DNA from: Proteobacteria bacterium UBA2996
Lineage (GTDB): Bacteria; Pseudomonadota; Gammaproteobacteria; Arenicellales; UBA868
Assembly (NCBI GenBank): GCA_002346525.1
Contig: DDZY01000037.1
Location: 1 to 35,834 of the forward strand
Direction: 5' to 3'
Length of the DNA: 35,834 nt
Shown one piece after another: positions 1 through 8,691 of the stretch. The notes beneath the pieces were generated by a model. The model saw nothing but the letters and a program-made list of their open reading frames with translations, did not search any database and had not been told where the DNA came from. Each line of letters begins with the position of its first letter. Within the stretch, counting starts at the first letter, position 1. Position numbers and translations under genes: made by a program.

Positions 1-844
1 TAGCCGACTCGGCTGGTTTGTTTGGGGCAACCTTGACCGCAGGGTCGGCCTTTCGCGGTTTGCCCAGTAACGGAACACCGATGAAACGGCCGGGCCCACC
101 TACGGTCCGAAATGAATACGGATGTTCGTAATCGACCCCCGGTCCGTATTGCTGCATGAGAGGGCCGCCAACGCTCAGTCTCTGGGCAAATGGGCCAAGA
201 TCGCGCTCAGTGCCGGGATCGATATAAAACCACTCCTTTCCGACCCGTAAGCCGAGGTACACATGGGTAGGGGTAACCCGACCTTCGGCGTTTTTGTAGT
301 GCGCCGACGCAATACCAAAATCATCTAACGGCAGACCGACGATCCGGAAGATCTGAAACGCCAGATGCGCCTTGCTGAAACACGCCGCCCAGGCAAGTTT
401 TCCGTTACGGTCCCAATAATTGGCGATTCGCTCGGCCCTGGGCCAACCATCTTTACCCATCAAGTCTCGATAACCCTGCTGTCCGGGTGCTATGCTGCCA
501 TACAGCCAGTTCAATACGTTTCGGGTTGTTTCCCAGACTTCTTCGGGACTGGGATCAGGCGACAAGTTCATCCCAATCGCAGCCCGCATTCGTTGCACTG
601 CCTGTGTCTCCACGATAGGCTGAATGCCGAAGTGCTCCAGACGACCTCGAAACCGGCGAATCTCCTGCTGTGTCTTCTGGTCGGCACGGACCAGCCCACC
701 CGAGGCTGTGCGAGCATACGGCACCGCACCCTCATAAAAAGTTTGCTGCAAAATTGGTCCAGCTAAAGAGATGTCTGCAATTGGGACGGTCGCCAACATC
801 ACCGCCAGTGCCCTCATTAGATACCTTGTCCAGGAATGGATCAT
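1..844 (-). CDS. Secreted transglutaminase-like cysteine protein (partial, C-terminus off the left edge)
   Basis: This frame is open from an ATG at 844 to the window edge, giving 281 residues without a stop. A GAGGAAG ribosome site lies just upstream and an in-frame TGA precedes it, which fixes the start. The first 28 or so residues look like a signal peptide (basic start, then LAVMLATVPIA), so an extracytoplasmic location is inferred. A Cys-His-Asp set in the order and spacing of the transglutaminase-like fold is visible: C155 in WAACFSKAHLA, H194 in THVYL and D209 in FYIDPG. The family includes peptidases, amidases and inactive relatives, so the substrate is unknown. The sequence after residue 260 is rich in Lys, Pro and Ala. 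It is the last gene of the minus-strand group and is separated from rpsI by about 350 bases, so it need not be in that operon. Confidence 0.7.
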   Translation of the reverse strand, partial: MIHSWTRYLMRALAVMLATVPIADISLAGPILQQTFYEGAVPYARTASGGLVRADQKTQQEIRRFRGRLEHFGIQPIVETQAVQRMRAAIGMNLSPDPSPEEVWETTRNVLNWLYGSIAPGQQGYRDLMGKDGWPRAERIANYWDRNGKLAWAACFSKAHLAFQIFRIVGLPLDDFGIASAHYKNAEGRVTPTHVYLGLRVGKEWFYIDPGTERDLGPFAQRLSVGGPLMQQYGPGVDYEHPYSFRTVGGPGRFIGVPLLGKPRKADPAVKVAPNKPAESA

Positions 845-1196
845 TGGTCTTCCTCGGCTTCAAAATGGTGTTGAGTTGGTGAGAAACCCCTAGATAACGC
901 CATTCACTATCCCCACGGTCATGGTGGACGATACCGACCCACGGGAAAGGCCGTTTTTCGCTGAAGAGGGTCCCTACCGTACCATGCTACTCAACTCCTG
1001 ACAGCAGCCAAGTGCCTAGGTTGCGCGAGACACAAAACCTGCTTTGAGCAAGATCAGGCAGCGGGATTCCCATGTTAACCGAATGAATCCAGGACTAGGA
1101 AAGCCCCCGTTTAGTCGACCATATGCGTCGTTCTCCCAGGAATTTGGGATGCGAGAGGGGCTAGGAGGAGTGCCAGAGCGACTCTGGCTATAGCAG
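845..1196. other. Gap between rpsI and the transglutaminase-like gene
   Basis: I see no convincing gene here on either strand; the open frames are short and partly shadow rpsI. The main structure is the hairpin at 1172-1188 next to the rpsI stop. A promoter for the downstream minus-strand gene is expected here, but I cannot point to a convincing one. Confidence 0.5.
1172..1188 (-). terminator. Hairpin just downstream of rpsI
   Basis: GCCAGAG and CTCTGGC form a perfect 7-bp stem with a 3-nt loop, 9 bases past the rpsI stop codon. No T-run follows on the minus strand, so it is either a weak intrinsic terminator or a 3'-end stabilising hairpin. Confidence 0.4.
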
Positions 1197-1595
1197 TTAG
1201 CGCTTGGAGTACTGAGGCGCTTTGCGCGCTTTGTGCAGGCCGACTTTCTTGCGCTCGACTTTTCGCGAATCACGAGTCACGAAGCCGGCTTTGCGCAGGG
1301 GTGCGCGCAGAGTCTCGTCGTAGCTCATCAGGGCGCGGGTGATGCCGTGGCGAATCGCGCCAGCCTGGCCGGTACCGCCGCCACCGGTGACCCGGATAGT
1401 GATATCGAGCTTGTCGTTCAGTTCCGCAGTATCAAGCGGCTGACGCACAACCATTCTGGCCGTCTCGCGGCCAAAGTATTCATCGAGGGATCGACGATTT
1501 ACTGTGATGTTGCCCGAGCCGCGGGTAAGGTAAACGCGGGCCACGGACGACTTGCGTCGACCTGTCCCGTAATGAATTTCGCCTGACTGTGCCAA
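1197..1595 (-). CDS. rpsI: 30S ribosomal protein S9
   Basis: This 132-residue protein has the full length and hallmarks of bacterial S9: YGTGRRKSSVARV near the N-terminus, the glycine-rich VTGGGGTGQAGAIRHGI segment in the middle, and the basic C-terminal tail ending KAPQYSKR, which in the family reaches the P-site tRNA anticodon stem. The start is a TTG at 1595. No upstream in-frame ATG fits, and an AGGAAAG site lies a few bases upstream, so TTG is well supported. It follows rplM by 58 bases, the usual rplM-rpsI pair, and is almost certainly co-transcribed with it. Confidence 0.97.
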   Translation of the reverse strand: MAQSGEIHYGTGRRKSSVARVYLTRGSGNITVNRRSLDEYFGRETARMVVRQPLDTAELNDKLDITIRVTGGGGTGQAGAIRHGITRALMSYDETLRAPLRKAGFVTRDSRKVERKKVGLHKARKAPQYSKR

Positions 1596-1653
1596 TGTAC
1601 TTTCCTATTTCGCTTTAAGTTTTGCTTGACGGTCTTACTGATCCAGGGCAGCG

Positions 1654-2082
1654 CTAGATTTCAAGCACTTTGGGCTGTTGTGCCTGGTGCTGATGGTCGG
1701 GACCGGCATACACCCGGAGCTTTGCAAACATCGCCCGGCCGAGAGGGTTTTTGGGCAACATACCCTTCACTGCGCTTTCGATTACTCTGGTTGGGTGTTT
1801 TTGAAGCTGCTCGCCTAGAGCAACCTCTTTAATGCCGCCGGGGTATCCGGAGTGGCGATAGTAGCGCTTCGCCTCTGCCTTGTTGCCAGTAACCCGGATC
1901 TTTTCTGCGTTGACAATCACAATGTGGTCGCCCGTGTCGACGTGCGGGGTGTACTGGGCTTTGTGCTTCCCACGAAGCCGTGAAGCGACTTCGCTCGCTA
2001 GCCGCCCCAACACCTTGTCGGTGGCATCCACGACGAACCATTCTCTCTGGACGGTTTCAGGCTTGGCGCTGAACGTTTTCAT
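1654..2082 (-). CDS. rplM: 50S ribosomal protein L13
   Basis: This is a full-length 142-residue L13 with the conserved blocks VDATDKVLGRLAS, LRGKHKAQYTPHVDTGDHIVIVNA, the YYRHSGYPGG loop, VKGMLPKNPLGR and the LRVYAGPDHQHQAQQP tail. It starts at an ATG (2082). It is the first gene of the rplM-rpsI pair and has a plausible sigma70 promoter at 2161-2189, consistent with independence from the glc genes upstream. Confidence 0.97.
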   Translation of the reverse strand: MKTFSAKPETVQREWFVVDATDKVLGRLASEVASRLRGKHKAQYTPHVDTGDHIVIVNAEKIRVTGNKAEAKRYYRHSGYPGGIKEVALGEQLQKHPTRVIESAVKGMLPKNPLGRAMFAKLRVYAGPDHQHQAQQPKVLEI

Positions 2083-2160
2083 CGGATTACTGAATTCTTG
2101 CGCAAAAATGAGGCGCGGATAGTACTAAATGGGCGTCTCCAAGGCAAGGTGTTGGGAAGA

Positions 2161-2189
2161 AATACAAATAAATTGCCTGGTATTTGCAA
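2161..2189 (-). promoter_or_regulatory. Putative sigma70 promoter for rplM-rpsI
   Basis: On the minus strand a TTGCAA hexamer (2184-2189) is followed after exactly 17 bases by TGTATT (2161-2166), each matching the consensus at four of six positions. It lies about 80 bases upstream of the L13 start and after the glcF stop. Confidence 0.45.
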
Positions 2190-2231
2190 AAAATCTCGAG
2201 CTTGCAGCCAAATCAGGCGCCAATCCGGATC

Positions 2232-2250
2232 GCCCCGGCAACGGCCGGAC
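2232..2250 (-). terminator. Small hairpin after glcF
   Basis: A CCGGC / GCCGG stem with a 4-base loop lies directly after the glcF stop codon on the minus strand. There is no T-run, so it is at best a weak or Rho-assisted end. Confidence 0.25.
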
Positions 2251-3465
2251 TTAACCCGGCGGAGAAGGATCAATCAGTTCGATCCAGTGCCGCACCGGAG
2301 GATCACTCTTCGATGACAGGTGAGCAAGGCAGCCAATGTTGGCGGTTGCAATCAATTCGGGGGCACCTTGGGCGAGATCCGACAACTTACTATCCAGTAG
2401 TGAGCTTGAGAGCGCTGGCTGAAAGATTGAGTAAGTTCCCGCTGCGCCGCAACACAAATGGGCATTCCGCGTAGGGGTGAGTATTGCGCCCGCACTTTCC
2501 AGAATCCGCTCCACCCTCCCCGTGATGCCCTGGCCATGCTGCAGAGTACAGGGCGAATGAAATGCCACCCTCTTGCCGGAGCAGGATCCCAGCGCTCTCG
2601 CGTCCTCGGGGCTGATGTATTCACACAGATCAACGGTCATGGCGCTGACTCGCGCCGCTTTCTCAACATAGACTGGATCATCCTTCAACAGTTGTCCGTA
2701 TTCCCGTACAGTTACCCCGCAACCGCTTGCGGTCATCACGATTGCATCGACGCCCTTCTCAATCCAAGGCCACCAGGCATCAATATTCCGCCGCATTGAA
2801 TTCAGTGCCCGATCGTTATCGGCGAGATGCAGCGCCAATGCGCCGCAACACCCTGCTTCCTTGACAGTGATGGCCCCGACATCAAGTTTCGCAAGAGCCC
2901 GCCGCGCGGCTGCGTTGATCTGGGGTGCCATCGAAGGCTGCACGCAGCCTCCCAGCATCAGGACAGAACGGCCGCCCTGACTCTCAGGAAGTATGCCCAC
3001 CGGTCTTTTTTCAAGAACATGTCGCGCCAGGGTTGCCGGCAAGGCCCAGCGCGTTGTCTGACCTAAACGAAACAGCACCCCAAACCAGGCGCTCAGCAAG
3101 AATCTCACCAGCAGCCACCGATGTAGACGTTCTAAAACCGGCCGTGGGGATAATTCTTCTGCCACCGGCCGAGCGAGTTCCACAAGGCGCCCGTAATTGA
3201 CGCCCGATGGGCAAGTCGTCTCGCACGATCTGCAGGTAAGACACCGATCCAGGTGGAGTCTCGTGGTCTCGGAAGCCTCAGCGCTTTCAAGCAATTGCTT
3301 GACGAGATAGATGCGCCCGCGCGGTCCATCCAACTCGTCTCCAAGCAGCTGGTAGGTTGGACAGGTCGCCGTACAAAAACCGCAATGGACGCACTTGCCG
3401 AGTATCTCGCTTGCCTCCTTGCCAAACGCGGTGCCCTTGAATTCTTCAGCCAGTTCAACGTACAT
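2251..3465 (-). CDS. glcF: Glycolate oxidase iron-sulfur subunit GlcF
   Basis: This 404-residue protein is the electron-transfer subunit of the membrane-associated glycolate dehydrogenase GlcDEF, which oxidises glycolate to glyoxylate. Two 4Fe-4S ferredoxin motifs are visible: Cys 25/28/31/35 (CVHCGFCTATCP) and Cys 75/78/81/85 (CLTCRSCETTCP). The C-terminal half carries two CCG-domain motifs (AGCCGALALH near residue 206 and LCCGAAGTYS near 336), typical of heterodisulfide-reductase-like subunits. Length matches E. coli GlcF (about 407). The start lies two bases after the glcE stop, so translation is coupled. It is the last gene of glcDEF; rplM downstream has its own promoter-like sequence. 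Confidence 0.95.
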   Translation of the reverse strand: MYVELAEEFKGTAFGKEASEILGKCVHCGFCTATCPTYQLLGDELDGPRGRIYLVKQLLESAEASETTRLHLDRCLTCRSCETTCPSGVNYGRLVELARPVAEELSPRPVLERLHRWLLVRFLLSAWFGVLFRLGQTTRWALPATLARHVLEKRPVGILPESQGGRSVLMLGGCVQPSMAPQINAAARRALAKLDVGAITVKEAGCCGALALHLADNDRALNSMRRNIDAWWPWIEKGVDAIVMTASGCGVTVREYGQLLKDDPVYVEKAARVSAMTVDLCEYISPEDARALGSCSGKRVAFHSPCTLQHGQGITGRVERILESAGAILTPTRNAHLCCGAAGTYSIFQPALSSSLLDSKLSDLAQGAPELIATANIGCLAHLSSKSDPPVRHWIELIDPSPPG

Positions 3466-3467
3466 GA

Positions 3468-4535
3468 TTACTCTTCGGCAAAGAGCCGGCCCGGGTTCAG
3501 AATTCCAGCGGGATCAAATGCCGCTTTCAGTCGTCGGTTCAGTTTCAGAACGGTGTCTTGCGGAACATCGGAGCGCGCGCCCTGATCGCTACCGCCAAAA
3601 ACCGTTACGTAACCCCCGTAAGGCCTGACCAGTTCACTGAGCGCTTCGAATCCGGTATCCGACTTAACCCAATACTGCGCGCCTCCCCAGTCAATCAGCG
3701 TCTTGCCAGGGAAATGTATTACGTCGTTTCGAGGCTTTAGACTGATCCGCCAAAGCGGCGAGCTCTCAGCGAAAAAACCGAGGCGATGTTCTTTTAGCTG
3801 TGACCAGAAGGCATCTCCCTCTGACGCCAGTTCCCCGCCCAAAGCGCCTGCAGCAGTGTTGACGGCCGCCTCACTGCCCGACAGGCGCAGCCGCAACACC
3901 CCGTCGAGGTAGGCAGTTGCAGAAACCGGCAGGGAGCGACCCAGCAAACTGGTCATTAATTCGATTGCAGATTCTCCCGACATCTCGAAAGCGCGTGTTT
4001 GATTACACGAAGGCAAGGGGAGCACTTTCAGTGAGACTTCTGTGAGTATGCCGAGCGTGCCCATTGATCCCGCCATCAGGCGGGACACGTCATAGCCCGC
4101 GACATTTTTCATGACCTCACCGCCAAAACGAAGGGCATCCCCTTTGCCGTTGATACAGCGAACCCCCAATACAAAGTCACGGGCGGCTCCACGATAAGGG
4201 CGGCATGGTCCAGACAGTCCGCATGCGATGGTACCGCCGATCGTGGCACCCTCTCCAAACGCCGGCGGCTCAAAAGGAAGCATCTGCCCTGATTGGGCAA
4301 GTGTGCTCTCAAGCTCAGTGAGGCGGGTTCCCGCACGGACAGTCACGACCAGTTCTGTGGGCTCATAGTGCACTACTCCTTGGACAGTGCGGACAGAACA
4401 CGGGGTGCCGCGGGACACTCGGCCGAGAAAACTTTTGGTGCCGCCTCCCGTGATAGCCAGAGCTTCGCCATCCTGAGCTGCCTTTCTCACACGCTCCTGA
4501 AGTGCTGCGACAGCGCTGTCGGCGTCTTCAGACAT
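3468..4535 (-). CDS. glcE: Glycolate oxidase FAD-binding subunit GlcE
   Basis: The chosen start (ATG at 4535, protein beginning MSEDADSAV) gives 356 residues, the usual GlcE length. It has a GAGG site upstream and lies one base from the glcD stop. A longer open frame reaches 4604, but that part only shadows the end of glcD. The N-terminal FAD-binding PCMH-type half includes ITGGGTKSFLG near residue 30 and the GATIGGTIACGLSGP segment. The family C-terminus ends in LKAAFDPAGILNPGRLF. GlcE lacks the full catalytic domain of GlcD and works with GlcD and GlcF. Confidence 0.95.
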   Translation of the reverse strand: MSEDADSAVAALQERVRKAAQDGEALAITGGGTKSFLGRVSRGTPCSVRTVQGVVHYEPTELVVTVRAGTRLTELESTLAQSGQMLPFEPPAFGEGATIGGTIACGLSGPCRPYRGAARDFVLGVRCINGKGDALRFGGEVMKNVAGYDVSRLMAGSMGTLGILTEVSLKVLPLPSCNQTRAFEMSGESAIELMTSLLGRSLPVSATAYLDGVLRLRLSGSEAAVNTAAGALGGELASEGDAFWSQLKEHRLGFFAESSPLWRISLKPRNDVIHFPGKTLIDWGGAQYWVKSDTGFEALSELVRPYGGYVTVFGGSDQGARSDVPQDTVLKLNRRLKAAFDPAGILNPGRLFAEE

Positions 4536-4536
4536 T

Positions 4537-6000
4537 TCAGAACCTCGGCAGCTCCGGATGCGGCAGCTCACCGTGATGGACATGCATTGCATTGAACTCG
4601 GCACACCGTGAAAGCGTCGGGACGGCCTTGCCCGGGTTCAGCAAACCTTCGGGGTCGAAGACGGCCTTCAAGGCATGAAACTGTTCGAGTTCAGCCTTAC
4701 CGAACTGCACACACATCTGATCGATTTTCTCGAGTCCAACGCCATGCTCGCCCGTGATCGTGCCGCCGACCCGAACGCACAACTGCAGAATCTCGGCGCC
4801 CAGTGCCTCGGTGCGCTCAAACTCGCCGGGTTTTCCCGAGTCATACAAAATGAGCGGGTGCAGGTTGCCATCCCCGGCATGAAAAACATTAGCCACCCGC
4901 AGCCCGGCACGGGCGGCGAGTTCGGAGATGCCTAAGAGCACTTCGCCCAGTGCCCGGCGGGGGATTGTCCCGTCGATACAGTAATAGTCGGGCGAGATGC
5001 GCCCGACTGCAGGAAAGGCATTTTTTCTCCCAGACCAAAAGCGCTGTCGTTCGCTCTCATCGCAAGCGACATCCACTGAACGGGCTCCGCACTCAAAGAG
5101 AAGCGACGACACAGACTCGATCTCGGTCTGCACTTCAGCGTCTGTCCCGTCCAGTTCACAAAGCAGAATTGCGGCCGCGTCGCGGGGATATCCTGCCTGC
5201 ACAAAGTCTTCCGCCGCGATGATGGCCGGGGTATCCATCATCTCAAGCCCTGCGGGAATGATGCCCGCTGCAATGATGGAAGCCACCGCTGAGGCAGCTT
5301 GCTCAACATCCCCAAAAGCCGCCATCAGCGCCCTGGCGGTCGGTGGGACCGGCAACAGCCGCACGGTAATTTCCGTCACCACGCCCAGCATCCCTTCAGA
5401 ACCAATAAAGGCAGCCATGAGATCATATCCGGGCTGATCCGGCGCCTCGGAGCCGATCTCAATCACCTCTCCTCCCATCAGGACTACTTCAGCCGCCAGA
5501 ACGTTGTGCACCGTGAGACCGTACTTGAGGCAGTGCACTCCCCCTGCGTTCTCAGCCACGTTACCGCCGATCGTACAGGCAATCTGCGATGAAGGATCCG
5601 GCGCGTAGTAAAGACCCCGCTCTGCTACCGCCTCACTAATGGCAAGATTCCTCACACCCGGCTGAACACGAGCCGTACAGGCAACCGGATCAACCGACAC
5701 AATCCGGTTGAACCTGGCCATACTGAGCAGCACGCCTTCAGGATGGGGCGTTGCGCCACCGGAAAGCCCTGTCCCGGCGCCCCTTGCAACTACCGGAACC
5801 GAATGCGTCTGGCACAACTGCATGATCGACCGAACCTGCTCGAGGGTGTCCGGCAAAACCACCACCCCGGGCAGCGCCTTGTATCCTGAAAGCCCATCAC
5901 ACTCATAAGGTCGCCGTTCGTCGGGCGACCGTAAAACCGCTGCCTCAGGCAGAGCGCTGAGCAATTCTTTCAGGAAGGATGTATTAAGCAATTCGGTCAA
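4537..6000 (-). CDS. glcD: Glycolate oxidase catalytic FAD subunit GlcD
   Basis: This 487-residue flavoprotein is the catalytic subunit of glycolate dehydrogenase. The FAD-binding PCMH domain has GAGTGLSGG at 74-82 and TIGGNVAENAGG at 143-154. The FAD-linked oxidase C-terminal domain has VFHAGDGNLHPLI and TGEHGVGLEKI, followed by the LKAVFDPEGLLNPGK end. The start is a TTG at 6000 with a strong GGAGG five bases upstream; no suitable ATG is nearby. It heads a tight glcDEF operon. Glycolate and glyoxylate metabolism could serve C2 salvage in a marine or phytoplankton-associated lifestyle, which is inference. No glcC regulator or malate synthase is adjacent. Confidence 0.95.
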   Translation of the reverse strand: MTELLNTSFLKELLSALPEAAVLRSPDERRPYECDGLSGYKALPGVVVLPDTLEQVRSIMQLCQTHSVPVVARGAGTGLSGGATPHPEGVLLSMARFNRIVSVDPVACTARVQPGVRNLAISEAVAERGLYYAPDPSSQIACTIGGNVAENAGGVHCLKYGLTVHNVLAAEVVLMGGEVIEIGSEAPDQPGYDLMAAFIGSEGMLGVVTEITVRLLPVPPTARALMAAFGDVEQAASAVASIIAAGIIPAGLEMMDTPAIIAAEDFVQAGYPRDAAAILLCELDGTDAEVQTEIESVSSLLFECGARSVDVACDESERQRFWSGRKNAFPAVGRISPDYYCIDGTIPRRALGEVLLGISELAARAGLRVANVFHAGDGNLHPLILYDSGKPGEFERTEALGAEILQLCVRVGGTITGEHGVGLEKIDQMCVQFGKAELEQFHALKAVFDPEGLLNPGKAVPTLSRCAEFNAMHVHHGELPHPELPRF

Positions 6001-6162
6001 GGATCCTCCAAAGCGGTCCGTGATCCCTCCTCTCAGTATGTCACAGCACTTGATTGGGCTTAAGACAAAAAGAGCGCTGGTCTGACCTCGCTCTGGAAGG
6101 AAAACAGGGCTTTCGCTATGCTGTCAGCTCTCAAGTATCCAAGAGTTGTACCAGCGACCCAC

Positions 6163-6582
6163 ATGACCGATCCTGCATCTCTTATTACGTCCCTCAACAT
6201 GACCCCGCACCCGGAAGGCGGTCACTTTGCCGAGACGTTTCGCGCGGACGATGGCTCTGCCAGCTTGATCTTCTATCTTCTACAACAGGACGAAAGATCA
6301 CACTGGCATCGGCTGACCAAAAATGAAATGATTCACTTCTATGATGGAGACCCGCTGAAACTGTTGTTGTCACCAGACGGGGTGTCGATCGAGGAAAAAA
6401 CGTTGGGGCGCGAGGCAGTCAATAACGAGTTCTACCATCGAGTCGTTCCGAAGGATACCTGGTTTTCGATGCACTCAACCGGAGACTGGTCACTGATCGG
6501 ATGCACCGTCTCTCCGGCTTTTTCGTTCGACGATTTTGAACTGGCTCCGAGGGACTGGATGCCCGGTCACGGACAACCCTAA
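6163..6582 (+). CDS. DUF985 / cupin_5 family protein
   Basis: This small protein has the DUF985 cupin pattern: MTPHPEGGHFAETFR near the start, SLIFYLLQ, SHWHRLTKNEMIHFYDGDPL, LGREAVNNEFYHRVVPKDTWF and VSPAFSFDDFELAPRDWM at the end. The family fold is a single beta-barrel that binds small ligands; its biochemical role is unsettled. The ATG at 6163 matches where family members normally begin. An in-frame ATG at 6118 would add 15 residues and neither has a clear ribosome site, so the start is uncertain. Its stop overlaps the stop of the convergent class I amidotransferase gene, leaving no room for a terminator between them. Confidence 0.85.
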   Translation: MTDPASLITSLNMTPHPEGGHFAETFRADDGSASLIFYLLQQDERSHWHRLTKNEMIHFYDGDPLKLLLSPDGVSIEEKTLGREAVNNEFYHRVVPKDTWFSMHSTGDWSLIGCTVSPAFSFDDFELAPRDWMPGHGQP

Positions 6583-7292
6583 CTTACAGCCCGAAAGAAG
6601 TTATCGTAAAGCAGCCGGGCGTTGTCTTTAAATTTCGACATATGTTTAAGGGCGTCGGTTTCCATCACCTTAAGTGCCCCGGGTCCTTTGACGGCATCAA
6701 GCGCTGCGGCATACGCCGGCACCTCGTTCCAATCGCTGATAGTGCTGTCCTCAAGTTCTACATGAAACTGAATGCCCCAGGCGTACTTGCCGACGCGCAT
6801 TGCCTGCCAGGTACATTCGGGAGAGCTGGCCAGCAACTCCGCGCCAAAAGGTGGTTGAGTAACCGCAACAGAGTGCCATTGCAGGCACTTCAGCTGCGCC
6901 GGGAGTCCCTGCATCAGAGGATCCGCTTGGGCAGCTTCCGTCAGGCGGACATCAAGGATGCCGATCTCCGGTGTCGCCTGGACATCGCATTTGCCGTCCA
7001 GTGCATCCGCCAGCAATTGGTGTCCCAGGCAAAGACCCAGATAGGGCTTTTTCAGATCCTGAACCCAGGTGCGGATGGCAGCTTTTTCGGGCACAAGCCA
7101 GGGACACGTATCGGTATCCCAGACATCCATCGGACCCCCCATCACCCATAGGGCGTCAAAACGATCCAGGTCGGGGATCGGTTCCCCGGCATCCAGTTCC
7201 ACTGCATGCCATTCAATCCCCGTTTCGCTAAAAAATCGGCGAAATATCCCCGGGTGCTCGCAGGCGATGTGCTGGAAGACCAAGACCTTCAT
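6579..7292 (-). CDS. Class I glutamine amidotransferase-like protein
   Basis: This 237-residue protein carries a class I (triad) amidotransferase domain. The nucleophile Cys88 lies in LGLCLGHQLLADAL, His177 and Glu179 lie in GIQFHVELED, and an oxyanion-loop-like MGGPMDVWD is near residue 51. Such stand-alone domains include GMP-synthase-like proteins and gamma-glutamyl hydrolases such as PuuD. It follows the GmaS-like gene by 25 bases and an XRE-cupin gene lies just beyond, a grouping that recalls puu-type gamma-glutamyl-amine operons. A role in hydrolysing a gamma-glutamyl amide (for example gamma-glutamylmethylamide) or supplying ammonia is inference. It is probably the last gene of the module 1 operon. 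Confidence 0.85.
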   Translation of the reverse strand: MKVLVFQHIACEHPGIFRRFFSETGIEWHAVELDAGEPIPDLDRFDALWVMGGPMDVWDTDTCPWLVPEKAAIRTWVQDLKKPYLGLCLGHQLLADALDGKCDVQATPEIGILDVRLTEAAQADPLMQGLPAQLKCLQWHSVAVTQPPFGAELLASSPECTWQAMRVGKYAWGIQFHVELEDSTISDWNEVPAYAAALDAVKGPGALKVMETDALKHMSKFKDNARLLYDNFFRAVS

Positions 7293-7317
7293 GGTTTAAC
7301 CCAGGTCAATACCTACC

Positions 7318-8625
7318 CTAGCAATCCAGCGTATGGTCGCGCTCCCATTGACTGATAGCAGCGCTGTAACTGCGCCAATCCTGATGCTTCAGCTTGGCAT
7401 AACTGTCTACCAGATCGTCTCCAAGTCCTGTGCGCAGTATCTTGCTCTTCTCAAAAACGCGAATCGCGTCAAGCAGGTTGGACGGCAGCCGTCGCGCATT
7501 CTTTACCTTGTGACCTTCCGTGTACATATTGATATCAAGGGGCTTGCCCGGGTCACGCTTGTTTGCAATGCCGTCGAGGCCTGCCGCCAGAACCCCGGCC
7601 TGAAGGAGATACGGGTTGGCGGCTCCGTCCATCAGACGCAGTTCAAAGCGTCCGGCATCAGGTACCCGAACCATGTGGGTTCTGTTATTGCCACCATAGG
7701 TGATGGCATTGGGTGACCAGGTTGCACCTGATGTCGTCACCTGCGCGTCAATTCGCTTGTAACTGTTTACAGTCGGGTTGAACACCGCGGTAAGCGCATC
7801 GGCGTTATGCAGCACCCCGCCCAGAAATTGGTACGCCGTCTTGGAAAGACCCATTTCGTCACGCGCGTTGTGGAAAAGGTTCTTCTTGCCGGCCTTGTCC
7901 CAAACCGATACGTGAGCGTGGCAGCCATTTCCGGTCAGATTTGAGAAGGGTTTGGGCATGAACGTGGCACGCAGTCCGTGTTTTTCCGCTATCGCCTTGA
8001 CCATGTATTTGAAGAACACATGGCGGTCCGCCGTGACCAGGGCATCGTCGAAATCCCAGTTCATCTCGAACTGCCCGTTGGCATCCTCATGATCATTCTG
8101 ATAGGGACCCCAACCGAGTGAGATCATGCAGTCACAGATCTCGCTGATGACGTCATAGCGCCGCATCAGTGCCGACTGGTCATAGCAGGGTTTTTCCTGC
8201 GTATCATTGGGATCCGACAGTGATAGGCCGTCACCGCTGACGAGAAAATACTCACACTCGACCCCTGTTTTCATCCGGTAGCCCTGCTTTGCCGCCTTGG
8301 CAATCTGCGCCTTCAAGGCCACACGTGGAGAGGCCTCAACGGGCTTTCCATCCATAACCAGATCCCCGGCCAGCCAGCCGACTTCCGGCTTCCAGGGCAA
8401 TTGAATCAGGCTCGCCGGATCCGGCACCGAGAACATATCGGGATGTGCCGGCGTCATATCCAGCCATGCGGCAAAGCCGGCGAAGCCGGCACCATCTTTT
8501 TGCATATCGCCAATGGCTCGCGCCGGCACCAGTTTAGAGCGCAACACGCCAAAAAGATCGACGAAACTGATCAGGAAATACTTGATCTTTTTCTGCTTGG
8601 CGACGGTCGCCAGATTTATTGCCAT
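7318..8625 (-). CDS. gmaS: Glutamine synthetase-family ligase, probable gamma-glutamylmethylamide synthetase
   Basis: This 435-residue protein has the glutamine synthetase fold. Catalytic motifs are present: GVECEYF (E123/E125), the ND-H-E-DANGQFEMNW segment with E180 and E187, ATFMPKPF, NGCHAHVS (H236/H238) and RFELRLMDGAANPYL. The N-terminal run YFLISFVDLFGVLRSKLVPA and FAGFAAWLDMTPAHPDM resemble the GlnT/GmaS group, in which GmaS ligates methylamine to glutamate with ATP. Neighbouring NMG-synthase-like genes support that reading over plain ammonia assimilation. A GGAGG site overlaps a short ATAGCTAT palindrome before the ATG. Substrate specificity cannot be proved from sequence; it could also act on ammonia or ethylamine. 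Confidence 0.78.
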   Translation of the reverse strand: MAINLATVAKQKKIKYFLISFVDLFGVLRSKLVPARAIGDMQKDGAGFAGFAAWLDMTPAHPDMFSVPDPASLIQLPWKPEVGWLAGDLVMDGKPVEASPRVALKAQIAKAAKQGYRMKTGVECEYFLVSGDGLSLSDPNDTQEKPCYDQSALMRRYDVISEICDCMISLGWGPYQNDHEDANGQFEMNWDFDDALVTADRHVFFKYMVKAIAEKHGLRATFMPKPFSNLTGNGCHAHVSVWDKAGKKNLFHNARDEMGLSKTAYQFLGGVLHNADALTAVFNPTVNSYKRIDAQVTTSGATWSPNAITYGGNNRTHMVRVPDAGRFELRLMDGAANPYLLQAGVLAAGLDGIANKRDPGKPLDINMYTEGHKVKNARRLPSNLLDAIRVFEKSKILRTGLGDDLVDSYAKLKHQDWRSYSAAISQWERDHTLDC

Positions 8626-8691
8626 GATAGCTATCCTCCTTTCAGGATTTTTGAAGAATCTGTGCTGTGGAATTCAATACCGTAGATGATC

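Noticed and set aside
365..766. 133-residue plus-strand open frame
   Set aside because: It is antisense to the transglutaminase-like gene, which has a triad, signal peptide and ribosome site; the plus frame has none.
1016..1273. 85-residue open frame on the minus strand beside rpsI
   Set aside because: It overlaps the end of rpsI in another frame, with no recognisable protein features.
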